A DNA stretch of 9,630 bases from Clostridia bacterium (GCA_017411885.1 JAFQPF010000213.1:1-9630); one strand, 5' to 3'. Positions 1 through 5,775 are shown, numbered from the stretch's first letter. The notes: generated from the letters alone by a model not told the origin. Numbers and translations are program-made.

Positions 1-440
1 CCGTTTCCGACACCGATATCAGATGAGAAAATATGTCCAAGCTCAGCTTCGACCGTAACACCTACGCTGTGCGCAAGTCGGCATATAAGCTCGGTTTCGC
101 GAAGGTTTTGCTCATAACTTGCACCGGATGCGTCAAGCATAACCGATGTAAAGCCCAAACGTATCGCCTTCATACATACTTCGATCGACGCGCCGTGATC
201 CAAATTCACGCAAACGGGAACTTTTGCCTTGTCCGCTTTGTTTATCATTATCGGAGCAATCTCCTCAAGTGTGATAAACTTCGAATGAACATCGGCATGA
301 TTAAGAATTATAGCCTTTCCTGTTTCCTCTGCCGCCTGTATTGCGGCAGTAAGTGACTCTAAATTAGTTGCATTGAATGCGCCAACCGCGTAATTTTTTT
401 CGCACGCATCCTTCATAAGATCGTTTAATGATGCTAACAT
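1..440 (-). CDS. Class II ketose-bisphosphate aldolase, N-terminal part (cut by window edge)
   Basis: This is the first 146 codons of a zinc-dependent class II aldolase of the Fba/GatY type; the 3' end lies beyond the left edge. Such enzymes reversibly cleave ketose-(bis)phosphates into two three-carbon units in the cytoplasm. Visible motifs are NLDHG at residues 79-83 (His82 is the expected zinc ligand, Asp81 the catalytic acid), SVMLDAS at 99-105 and VEAELG at 130-135 (Glu133 near the metal site). The ATG at 438-440 has a GGAGG site (447-451 on the plus strand). It follows the isomerase gene by 13 bases, so the two are almost certainly cotranscribed. After VEAELG, where fructose-bisphosphate aldolases usually have a Gly-Gly-x-Glu-Asp loop, this protein reads HIFSSDIGVG, and the usual DASH is DASG. 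I infer a substrate other than fructose 1,6-bisphosphate. Family call is firm; substrate is unknown. Confidence 0.9.
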   Translation of the reverse strand, partial: MLASLNDLMKDACEKNYAVGAFNATNLESLTAAIQAAEETGKAIILNHADVHSKFITLEEIAPIMINKADKAKVPVCVNLDHGASIEVCMKAIRLGFTSVMLDASGASYEQNLRETELICRLAHSVGVTVEAELGHIFSSDIGVGN

Positions 441-453
441 TTTTTACCTCCGA

Positions 454-1848
454 TCACAGTACAGCTATATCTATATCAAGATAATTTTCAAACGCTTCCT
501 TTACGGCAGCAGAAACGTTTCCGCGTGTTACTGCAACGTGATGGCGGTATCCGTTTCTTGCCATATAGTTAAGCATATTGTTTGCGCCCGCTTTTTTGAA
601 TACCGTTCCGCATCCGAAGAAGCATTCGGGTAATGAATCGTCTGTAAGCTCACCGTCACAGGCAAAAGCACAAAGTCTGCCGTTTTCGGTCTTGAAGCTA
701 CCGATAGTAACATCGCCGACGATAAATTTTCCCTTGTTGATACCAACTCCGCTTCCCTCTCCGTAGGATTTTCTGAACATCAGATGCTCTTCAATTTTAC
801 CCTTTCCCTGCATGAGTGAAGCCGGTGCAGGTCCGCAATGGAAGAAAATGACTTTTTCTTCACTTTCAAGATAATTATTGTTAACGTCAAGAAGCATTAC
901 CGGGCAATCTGCCGCGAGCCCCATTGCACGCATCATAACGGCATTTGTAACATCAAGCTCACACGCGGCGGCAATACCGCGCTCATTAAGCTCACCTAAG
1001 ATAAGACAGGGGGCAACACCATACTTCTTCTGCAATTCATCCCAACAGCGGATAGCGATAGCATGGAGATCGTATATTTCGATAAGCTTGTCAATAACTA
1101 CTCCGAGACGCGCTATATTTTCAAGCTTTTCGGGCGGATACGTTCCGAAATCAGAAAGAGAAGCATAAATCTCCGACTTCTTCTTAAGGCTGTCCGCATC
1201 GACCTTATCCATCATGGCAAAAACCATCGACATATCAATGGTTTCGATATTTATTCCCTTTCTCTGGAATGCTATCTCATCGCACCTTACCGTCTTGAAT
1301 GCAGTAGTTCTTGCGCCGATTGCGCCTATATTGAAGCGCGCCATGCCTCTTACCACACGGCATACAGCGGCAAAATCTTTAAGCTCATCATCAAATTTTT
1401 CGCTATCGGGGGAAACGCAAAAGCTTTTTGTGAGCGAATACTTTACCCCTGCCTGACGAAGCAGGTTGCACATGGCAAGCTTTCCACACATAGCGTCACG
1501 TCTGTGGGCAAAGTCCATTTTGTCCATTTCATCGGGAAATGCCTGTACAAGAATCGGTACGCCCGCATCACGAAGAGCAACGTATGCGCCGTTTTCATCT
1601 CCGAAATTTGGGAGCGAAAGGATAATACCGTCATAATTTCCCTTGTTTGCCGCTAAAAATTCAGCGAAAAGCGCTCCCTCTGTTATAGTTTCAACAGCAC
1701 CGTAGCGCGTGAGCGTTTCATCCATAATAAGATAGCCGTAGCCGTTTCTCTCCAAGGCTCTTATCATAGACTTTCTCGCATCAGCTATAAGCTCACCGGG
1801 GAAAAATCCACGGTTTCCGAAATACAATGCAAAGGTGGTCTTTCTCAT
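454..1848 (-). CDS. L-fucose/L-arabinose isomerase family protein
   Basis: The 464-residue protein resembles the FucI/AraA superfamily of metal-dependent aldose-ketose isomerases, which interconvert an aldose and its ketose in the cytoplasm. The N-terminal part has Rossmann-like stretches such as DGIILSLPNFGDENG (73-87). The C-terminal half carries candidate metal or substrate ligands: Glu297 in CELDVTNA, Asp321 in LLDVNNN, His337 in FFHCGPAP and His436-His437 near the end. These resemble the Glu/Asp/His metal set of FucI but were assigned by eye. It is shorter than classical FucI (about 590) and somewhat shorter than AraA (about 500), so it belongs to the loosely defined 'isomerase family' group rather than a named enzyme. 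The ATG at 1846-1848 has GGAG at 1857-1860 with eight bases of spacing; it ends in TGA just before the aldolase. A divergent AraC/PocR regulator suggests sugar induction. The true substrate cannot be read from sequence. Confidence 0.85.
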   Translation of the reverse strand: MRKTTFALYFGNRGFFPGELIADARKSMIRALERNGYGYLIMDETLTRYGAVETITEGALFAEFLAANKGNYDGIILSLPNFGDENGAYVALRDAGVPILVQAFPDEMDKMDFAHRRDAMCGKLAMCNLLRQAGVKYSLTKSFCVSPDSEKFDDELKDFAAVCRVVRGMARFNIGAIGARTTAFKTVRCDEIAFQRKGINIETIDMSMVFAMMDKVDADSLKKKSEIYASLSDFGTYPPEKLENIARLGVVIDKLIEIYDLHAIAIRCWDELQKKYGVAPCLILGELNERGIAAACELDVTNAVMMRAMGLAADCPVMLLDVNNNYLESEEKVIFFHCGPAPASLMQGKGKIEEHLMFRKSYGEGSGVGINKGKFIVGDVTIGSFKTENGRLCAFACDGELTDDSLPECFFGCGTVFKKAGANNMLNYMARNGYRHHVAVTRGNVSAAVKEAFENYLDIDIAVL

Positions 1849-1911
1849 AATTTAATCTCCTTTTAATTTTGTTATCTTTATTTTATCACCTCAAAAACAA
1901 AGAAAATAGTA

Positions 1912-1917
1912 ATTATA
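1912..1917 (-). promoter_or_regulatory. Candidate -10 box of the isomerase-aldolase operon
   Basis: Read on the minus strand this is TATAAT, placed so that transcription would start about 55 bases upstream of the isomerase ATG. No good -35 hexamer lies at 16-18 bases; the 17-base position (1935-1940) reads ACGATT, matching TTGACA at two of six bases. A strong -10 with a poor -35 is what an activator-dependent promoter often looks like, which fits the divergent AraC-type regulator. The transcription start is inferred. Confidence 0.5.
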
Positions 1918-1920
1918 CTA

Positions 1921-1953
1921 ATCAAAAATGGTAAAATCGTATCCACTTTTGAT
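1921..1953. promoter_or_regulatory. Inverted-repeat operator candidate between divergent genes
   Basis: The left arm ATCAAAAATGG (1921-1931) and the right arm, which read in reverse complement is ATCAAAAGTGG (1943-1953), match at 10 of 11 bases around an 11-base spacer. Arm centres are 22 bases apart, about two helical turns, so both arms face the same side of the DNA. The element lies just upstream of the regulator's -35 box and overlaps the expected -35 zone of the divergent operon. It is probably the binding site of the AraC/PocR protein encoded next door, or of a dimeric repressor. Many AraC proteins prefer direct repeats, so the assignment is tentative. Confidence 0.6.
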
Positions 1954-1960
1954 GATTATA

Positions 1961-1989
1961 TTGAAATTTCTCTTCTTACGTGCTATAAT
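1961..1989 (+). promoter_or_regulatory. Sigma-A-type promoter of the AraC/PocR regulator
   Basis: TTGAAA (1961-1966) and TATAAT (1984-1989) are separated by exactly 17 bases, with a TG one base before the -10 box (1981-1982), an extended -10 arrangement. Start of transcription is expected near 1996, leaving a leader of about 20 bases before the ATG. It looks strong enough to work without an activator. Confidence 0.8.
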
Positions 1990-1999
1990 CAAAGCAAGC

Positions 2000-2026
2000 G
2001 GAGGTGAAGTGATGCAATGCTTATAA
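2000..2026 (+). promoter_or_regulatory. Ribosome binding site with a four-codon upstream frame overlapping the regulator start
   Basis: GGAGG at 2000-2004 lies 7 bases before an ATG at 2012 but 12 bases before the regulator's own ATG at 2017. The first ATG opens a frame reading Met-Gln-Cys-Leu and then TAA (2024-2026), which overlaps the start of the regulator gene in another frame. The regulator cannot start earlier in its own frame because TGA occurs at 2005-2007. The better-spaced ATG is therefore the short frame, which might lower or couple translation of the regulator. Whether it is translated is unknown. Confidence 0.45.
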
Positions 2027-2874
2027 ACTTCAATATTGAAAAACTCGATAAGCTTTTATACGACTTTTTCTCTCTGACCGGCATCACCATAAGCGTGTGG
2101 GATGCAAGCTTTAAGGAATTAAGCTTTCAGCCAAAAAAAATGCGCAGATTCTGCCGTACAATAAAAGCAACCGAAAAAGGACGCCACGCCTGCTATTTGA
2201 GCGATAAAAAGCTATGTAATGAATGCAGTAAAACAGGAAAGCCAACAATACACCACTGCCATGCCGGGCTTGTTGACGTTGCCTTTCCCATCAAATACAA
2301 GGACACTGTAATGGGCTATATTATGTTCGGGCAAATATCAGACAAAAGCACCGAACAAATGTCTCCTTTCATAGAACGTCTGTGTAAAGAGTTCGGAGTG
2401 GATAACGCTTTTATGACAAACAGCTACACCGAGCTTGTCCGTTACGACGAAAATATCATCTCATCGGCGGCAAATATACTTAAGCAGGCAACAAGATACC
2501 TATGGCTGAGCGAATATATCGACATAGGCTACGATACAACCGCCGCAAAAGCAGACGAATATGTGCGCGCTCATATAAGCGAAGAGCTGTCGGTAGGCTC
2601 ACTTTGCAGAGCGCTTAATATATCAAAAAAGCGCTTGTACGAAATATCGCACAAGCACTTTAACGCACCAATCGGTGAATATATCTGCTCTGTAAGAATA
2701 GAAAAAGCAAAGCAGTTACTTACCTCTACCGATTACACGATACAGCAGATATCATATATGGTAGGAATACAGGATTATAACTATTTTACCAAGTTTTTCA
2801 AAAGTAAGGTGGGCATAGCACCGCTCAGATACAGAAAGAATTTCCCATTAAGCCTATATGAATACGGCAAATAA
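2017..2874 (+). CDS. AraC-family transcriptional regulator with N-terminal PocR-like sensor domain
   Basis: The 285-residue protein has two parts. Residues about 8-165 look like a PocR ligand-binding domain: Cys46, Cys59, Cys67, Cys70 and Cys81 in a spaced cysteine pattern, HHCHAGL at 79-85 and a PAS-like core with FPIKYKDTVMGYIMFGQIS. Residues about 178-274 form the AraC DNA-binding domain with two helix-turn-helix units, the first around SVGSLCRALNISKKRLYEIS and the second around TIQQISYMVGIQDYNYFTKF. PocR domains in PocR itself and relatives sense small compounds such as diols or sugars; the ligand here is unknown. The ATG at 2017 is the first in frame. The gene is divergent from the isomerase-aldolase operon and separated by an inverted-repeat operator candidate, so control of that operon is the natural inference. 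The perfect palindromic terminator at 2926-2959 follows. Confidence 0.9.
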   Translation: MLINFNIEKLDKLLYDFFSLTGITISVWDASFKELSFQPKKMRRFCRTIKATEKGRHACYLSDKKLCNECSKTGKPTIHHCHAGLVDVAFPIKYKDTVMGYIMFGQISDKSTEQMSPFIERLCKEFGVDNAFMTNSYTELVRYDENIISSAANILKQATRYLWLSEYIDIGYDTTAAKADEYVRAHISEELSVGSLCRALNISKKRLYEISHKHFNAPIGEYICSVRIEKAKQLLTSTDYTIQQISYMVGIQDYNYFTKFFKSKVGIAPLRYRKNFPLSLYEYGK

Positions 2875-2925
2875 AACCCTTTATGCCTGCACAACTCGCT
2901 TTATATCCTATATAAATTAACAGCA

Positions 2926-2959
2926 AAAAAACGGCAAATCCGCGGATTTGCCGTTTTTT
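2926..2959. terminator. Bidirectional rho-independent terminator
   Basis: A perfect 34-bp palindrome centred between 2942 and 2943. The GC-rich stem (CGGCAAATCCGCGGATTTGCCG) is too long to be a random match; it is flanked by six or more A residues on the left and T residues on the right, giving a U tract on either strand. It ends the regulator gene on the plus strand and the SLH protein gene on the minus strand, which converge here. Confidence 0.95.
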
Positions 2960-3017
2960 AGGTCATAAATGAATTCTTTTATGCAAGGCTTGATACGGGC
3001 TTTGCACTTTTAAGTTG

Positions 3018-3332
3018 TTAGTCGAGATATGCAACGATTCTCTGGAGAATTGTTGCCGCCTGCGCTCTTGTCGCATTGCTCTTAGGCTGGAATTCTGTGC
3101 CGACACCGGTAATGATTCCCGCGTTGCCTGCCTTGTTTACAAAATCCTTTGCCCATCCGTCGATCTTTGCGCTGTCCGTGTAGGTAAGTGCATCGGTCTT
3201 GAGTGTCTTGCCCTTGAATTCAAGGTAGCGAGACACGATAACCGCGATCTCCTGACGTGTTACGCTTCTGTCGGGCTCGAACTTGTTATCACCGACACCG
3301 CCGACGATATAGTTCTGTCTTGCACATTCGAT
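3018..3332 (-). pseudogene. Detached C-terminal SLH part of the cohesin/SLH surface protein
   Basis: This stretch continues the upstream protein in exactly the same frame, after a TAA stop at 3333-3335. It reads through 104 open codons to a TAG-type end at the bottom of the gene. It holds the rest of the second SLH motif (IVGGVGDNKFEPDRSVTRQE) and a complete third one (from YTDSAKIDGWAKDF to the NATRAQAATILQRI end). No ribosome binding site or good ATG lies at its start; an in-frame GTG at 3234-3236 has no clear Shine-Dalgarno, so independent translation is unlikely. The conserved SLH sequence shows that the break is recent or artefactual. Confidence 0.8.
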
Positions 3333-5252
3333 TTAAGGAGCGTAGTAAAGATTCTTGTCAACGTCTGCAAACAAACAGTTGAAGCCGGAAACGTCGATCT
3401 GCTCAAGTCTACCGAGAACTGTTACGAGCATTCCGCGCGAAAGTGCGGAATCGGGATCAAACTCTGTTTCACTGCGTCCGTTGAAAATTCCGCGAGCCGC
3501 TACGAAGTTGATGTAGTCGCGTGCCCAATGCTTTTCAATATCCTTAAAGCCGACCGATTCAACTGTTATAACGTAAGGCATTACCTTCTTGGTTTCAAAG
3601 CTCATCGCGCCGGGAGTATAGCTTGCTCCGCTTCCGACAGATTCAAGCTTTGCGCCTGCCTTGTCGTAGGTAGATACTACCGCGTACTTACCGATGATCT
3701 CGCTTGAAGCCTCGTAAGGAAGTGTAACCTTTACGCTACCGTCCTTGAATGTCATAGTGGATGAAATATCGTAATATTCGTACTTGCCCTTTACAAGCTT
3801 TGCAAGCTCGTCCTTGGGCTCGTTTGTACCGAATATGAACTGTATCGAATCGTCAACGAGTGCGATCTCTGCGATAGCCTTTGCATCGAATACCATATCA
3901 GCCTTGGGCGTATCAAACGCGAAGCTGTTAACGCCTGCAAGAAGTGCTGCGTAGCCCTCGGGGAGGTTAACGATCACGTTTCCGCCCTCGCTGTTTGTGT
4001 ATACAGCCTTTACGTCTATAGCCTTGCCGGGATAGCTTGCACGAGCTTCCTTAAGAGCCTCTGTAAGAGAAGCGGGATCAAGGCTTACAAGTCTTCCCTC
4101 TCCGTAAGAAACCGAAGAAGCTGTAAGCTCAACGAGCACGTTTGAGGGAACGCTTATCTTCCAGGTCTTGTTTACCGAAGGTGTGGGGGTTGTAGGAGTA
4201 GTTGTCGGAGGAGTTGTTGTGGTATCCTCCTTCTTATCCTCTTCCTTGGGCTTTTCATCGGTAGTTGTTGAAGCCTTTGATACCGTTACGGTACCTGCTT
4301 CAAATTCAAAATCATCACCGAGAGCATTGAGTTTGTAGTTTATGATATCAAGATCATCAGATGCGGGAGTGATCTTATACTTACCGGCAGGAGTATTGCT
4401 CTTACAGCTGAAGGTTACAGTTGCAAGCTTGCCGTTCTTTGTGATGTTCTTGGATACAAGAGGATTGCACCAGTAAAGAACGTAAGGAGAATCATCATAA
4501 ACGTCACTGTGGATCTTATCTCCGAGTATTCCGTTATCCTTAACGTCTGTGATCTCAAAGTACTTGTCGTTGTAAGCAAGCATTGTACGAAGCGCGATTA
4601 TACCGGGGTTATTGTCAAGCGTAACGTTAACGCTGAAGGTGTTACCTGCGCGAACGCTTGCGTTTGAAACTGCGATCACAGGCTCATCACCGTAAAAATC
4701 GTCATCATCGTCATCATCTGAGCTTGAGGAGCTGCTTGAGCTTGAGCTGCCGCCGGTTACGGTAATGCTTCCGTCGTAGTAATCAAAATCGTCACCGATC
4801 TTCTTAAGGTCTGTTGTAAGAACGTCATAATCAGCCGCATAAAGACCGATATCATACGTACCGTTGGGTGTATCCTCGTCTATATCAAAGGTAATAACCG
4901 CGATATCGCCGTTTGCGGTGATATTTGTGGTTCTGAGAGGATTATTCCAATAAAGAACGTATGGGGACTTATCATATGTATTGGAATGTGTATTAAGACC
5001 GAGCTTACTTCCGTCTGTTACCGATTTTATAGAAAAATACTCATCGTCATACTCGACCATAAGTCTGAGCACGATAAGTCCGGGGTTATCAGCGAGCGAA
5101 ATAGTAATCTTAGCAGTCGAGCCTGCTCTGGCAGTCACGTCATTCGCCGAAATTTCGGGCGAGGATGCCGCACTAACGCAAAGCACTGAAAGCGACATTA
5201 CCATTGCGATAACAATTAACAGTGAAATGCTTTTCAAGGTGAACTTTTTCAT
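3333..5252 (-). CDS. Secreted protein with two cohesin-like modules and SLH cell-wall anchor, cut short by an in-frame stop
   Basis: The product is 639 residues here, 744 if the in-frame TAA is ignored. In order: a signal peptide (1-28, KK then a hydrophobic core ending VSA before Ala29); a first cohesin-like module (about 32-165); a Ser10-Asp7 linker (169-185); a second cohesin-like module (about 191-325); a Thr/Pro/Glu/Lys linker (327-360); an unrecognised middle region (361-565); an SLH motif (568-611, FKDIEKHWARDYINF); and half of a second SLH motif ending YYAP. Cohesins are beta-sandwich domains that bind dockerins, and SLH motifs bind pyruvylated wall polymers. The full-length form therefore resembles a small anchoring scaffoldin; the truncated form has probably lost stable anchoring. 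The ATG at 5250-5252 has AAAGGAA at 5261-5267. No dockerin protein is visible in the window. The cohesin call rests on pattern, for example NGDIAVITFDI and NGKLATVTFSC. Confidence 0.85.
   Translation of the reverse strand: MKKFTLKSISLLIVIAMVMSLSVLCVSAASSPEISANDVTARAGSTAKITISLADNPGLIVLRLMVEYDDEYFSIKSVTDGSKLGLNTHSNTYDKSPYVLYWNNPLRTTNITANGDIAVITFDIDEDTPNGTYDIGLYAADYDVLTTDLKKIGDDFDYYDGSITVTGGSSSSSSSSSSDDDDDDDFYGDEPVIAVSNASVRAGNTFSVNVTLDNNPGIIALRTMLAYNDKYFEITDVKDNGILGDKIHSDVYDDSPYVLYWCNPLVSKNITKNGKLATVTFSCKSNTPAGKYKITPASDDLDIINYKLNALGDDFEFEAGTVTVSKASTTTDEKPKEEDKKEDTTTTPPTTTPTTPTPSVNKTWKISVPSNVLVELTASSVSYGEGRLVSLDPASLTEALKEARASYPGKAIDVKAVYTNSEGGNVIVNLPEGYAALLAGVNSFAFDTPKADMVFDAKAIAEIALVDDSIQFIFGTNEPKDELAKLVKGKYEYYDISSTMTFKDGSVKVTLPYEASSEIIGKYAVVSTYDKAGAKLESVGSGASYTPGAMSFETKKVMPYVITVESVGFKDIEKHWARDYINFVAARGIFNGRSETEFDPDSALSRGMLVTVLGRLEQIDVSGFNCLFADVDKNLYYAP
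4278..4682 (-). repeat. Second copy of the tandem cohesin-like module
   Basis: This encodes residues about 191-325. It matches the first module closely across its central part: YDDSPYVLYWCNPL here against YDKSPYVLYWNNPL in the first, then NITKNG against NITANG, and both end in a GDDF element. The two must derive from an internal duplication. Identity is highest in this core and low at the ends. Confidence 0.8.
4698..4748 (-). repeat. Low-complexity Ser10-Asp7 linker
   Basis: Seventeen codons encode ten serines followed by seven aspartates between the two cohesin-like modules. The serines use several codons (AGC, TCA, TCC), so the DNA is not a perfect microsatellite. A flexible acidic spacer is the likely role. 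Confidence 0.85.
4758..5159 (-). repeat. First copy of the tandem cohesin-like module
   Basis: This encodes residues about 32-165, directly after the signal peptide. It shares the SPYVLYW core, the N-I-T-x-N-G turn and a terminal GDDF element with the second module. The DNA underneath is also similar in the core, for example CCAATAAAGAACGTA (around 4948) against CCAGTAAAGAACGTA (around 4470) on the plus strand. Confidence 0.8.
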
Positions 5253-5356
5253 CTTTGTATTTCCTTTCTTTGTACGAAAGCGTTTTCATTTGACTATTAG
5301 TCGCAGTTCAAAGAAAAAACACTCTCTATGCGTGCAATCATACACACTTCATATAT

Positions 5357-5384
5357 ATTATAACATAAATTACAAAAATTGCAA
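5357..5384 (-). promoter_or_regulatory. Promoter of the cohesin/SLH protein gene
   Basis: On the minus strand TTGCAA (5379-5384) and TATAAT (5357-5362) are separated by 16 bases, with TG one base before the -10 box. Transcription should start near 5350, giving an untranslated leader of about 97 bases. That leader holds the small palindrome GACTATTAGTC near 5292-5302, whose role is unknown. Confidence 0.7.
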
Positions 5385-5421
5385 TAGGAAATCTCTAATA
5401 AAAGTTGAAAATTATGTAAAG

Positions 5422-5439
5422 ACGCGCACGCGCGCACGC
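5422..5439. repeat. Alternating purine-pyrimidine CG tract, possible Z-DNA
   Basis: Eighteen consecutive bases alternate purine and pyrimidine. The last 16 are two tandem copies of GCGCACGC (5424-5431 and 5432-5439). The tract stands alone in an A+T-rich intergenic region, about midway between two divergent promoters, a position where transcription generates negative supercoiling. Confidence 0.75.
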
Positions 5440-5476
5440 CAATTGTCAATAAAAAGAAAATTTTTCGCTTGGGTGA

Positions 5477-5505
5477 TTGAAATTGATATGATTTTGTTAT
5501 ATAAT
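5477..5505 (+). promoter_or_regulatory. Sigma-A-type promoter of the acyl carrier protein operon
   Basis: TTGAAA (5477-5482) and TATAAT (5500-5505) are exactly 17 bases apart. Transcription should start near 5512, about 36 bases before the ATG at 5548. No promoter or terminator is seen in the short gaps further down, so it probably drives the whole set from acyl carrier protein to folD. Confidence 0.85.
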
Positions 5506-5547
5506 GTAGTGTAATGGATTTGTAAATACTATTTAAGGACGGTAGAT

Positions 5548-5775
5548 ATGATCGATCAGATGGTAATTGACATTATTGCCCAGATACTCGGCACAGAAGC
5601 ATCGGGTATTGAAGAGAATACTCTGTTACTTGAGGATCTCGGAGCCAATTCGCTTGACATTGTCGAGATCGTGACCGAGCTTGAGGATACTCTAAAAATC
5701 ACTATCCCGGACGAGGTCATCCCCGGATTCAAAACGGTCGGCGAGCTTATAGGCTTTGTCAGAGAGTGCAAATAA
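5548..5775 (+). CDS. acpP: Acyl carrier protein
   Basis: The 75-residue protein has the size, acidity and four-helix pattern of an acyl carrier protein, which carries growing acyl chains on a 4'-phosphopantetheine arm in the cytoplasm. The attachment site is Ser35 in DLGANSLDIVE (30-40). The residue before the serine is Asn34 where most have Asp (DSL). This occurs in some acyl carrier proteins and leaves the serine intact. Helix III carries IPDEVIPGFKTVGEL. The ATG at 5548 has AAGGA at 5535-5539 with eight bases of spacing, 36 bases below a near-consensus promoter. It is the first gene of an operon with two M16-family proteins, lgt and folD, and no fatty acid synthesis gene adjoins it. It may be a second copy serving a special pathway; the housekeeping role is not excluded. 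I use acpP only as a family name. Confidence 0.88.
   Translation: MIDQMVIDIIAQILGTEASGIEENTLLLEDLGANSLDIVEIVTELEDTLKITIPDEVIPGFKTVGELIGFVRECK

Larger units (their letters stand above)
5253..5547. other. Divergent promoter region between the cohesin/SLH gene and the acyl carrier protein operon
   Basis: This 295-base A+T-rich stretch holds no gene. It contains the minus-strand promoter (5357-5384), the alternating CG tract (5422-5439) and the plus-strand promoter (5477-5505), plus both ribosome binding sites. I saw no riboswitch-like or RNA gene structure. Confidence 0.8.

Noticed and set aside
33..356. Plus-strand open frame of 107 codons across the aldolase
   Set aside because: It lies antisense to a gene with clear aldolase motifs, has no ribosome binding site and its translation resembles no protein.
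1063..1656. Plus-strand open frame of 197 codons inside the isomerase gene
   Set aside because: It is antisense to a well-supported gene, with no start signal and no recognisable protein pattern.
2983..3005. Second terminator hairpin (GCAAGGC...GCTTTGC) below the SLH gene
   Set aside because: The stem has a mismatch and no T tract follows on the minus strand; the perfect palindrome at 2926-2959 serves as terminator.
3333..3335. Recoded or reassigned TAA
   Set aside because: TAA ends other genes in the window normally (the regulator, acyl carrier protein, lgt), and no recoding element is seen. A point mutation or assembly error is simpler.
3015..3707. Plus-strand open frame of 230 codons across the end of the SLH protein
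   Set aside because: It is antisense to SLH-coding sequence; its cysteine-rich translation mirrors the codon use of the true strand.
5169..5252. Lipoprotein signal in the SLH protein
   Set aside because: The sequence before Cys25 is S-V-L-C, which fails the small residue needed at -1; cleavage after VSA fits an ordinary signal peptide.
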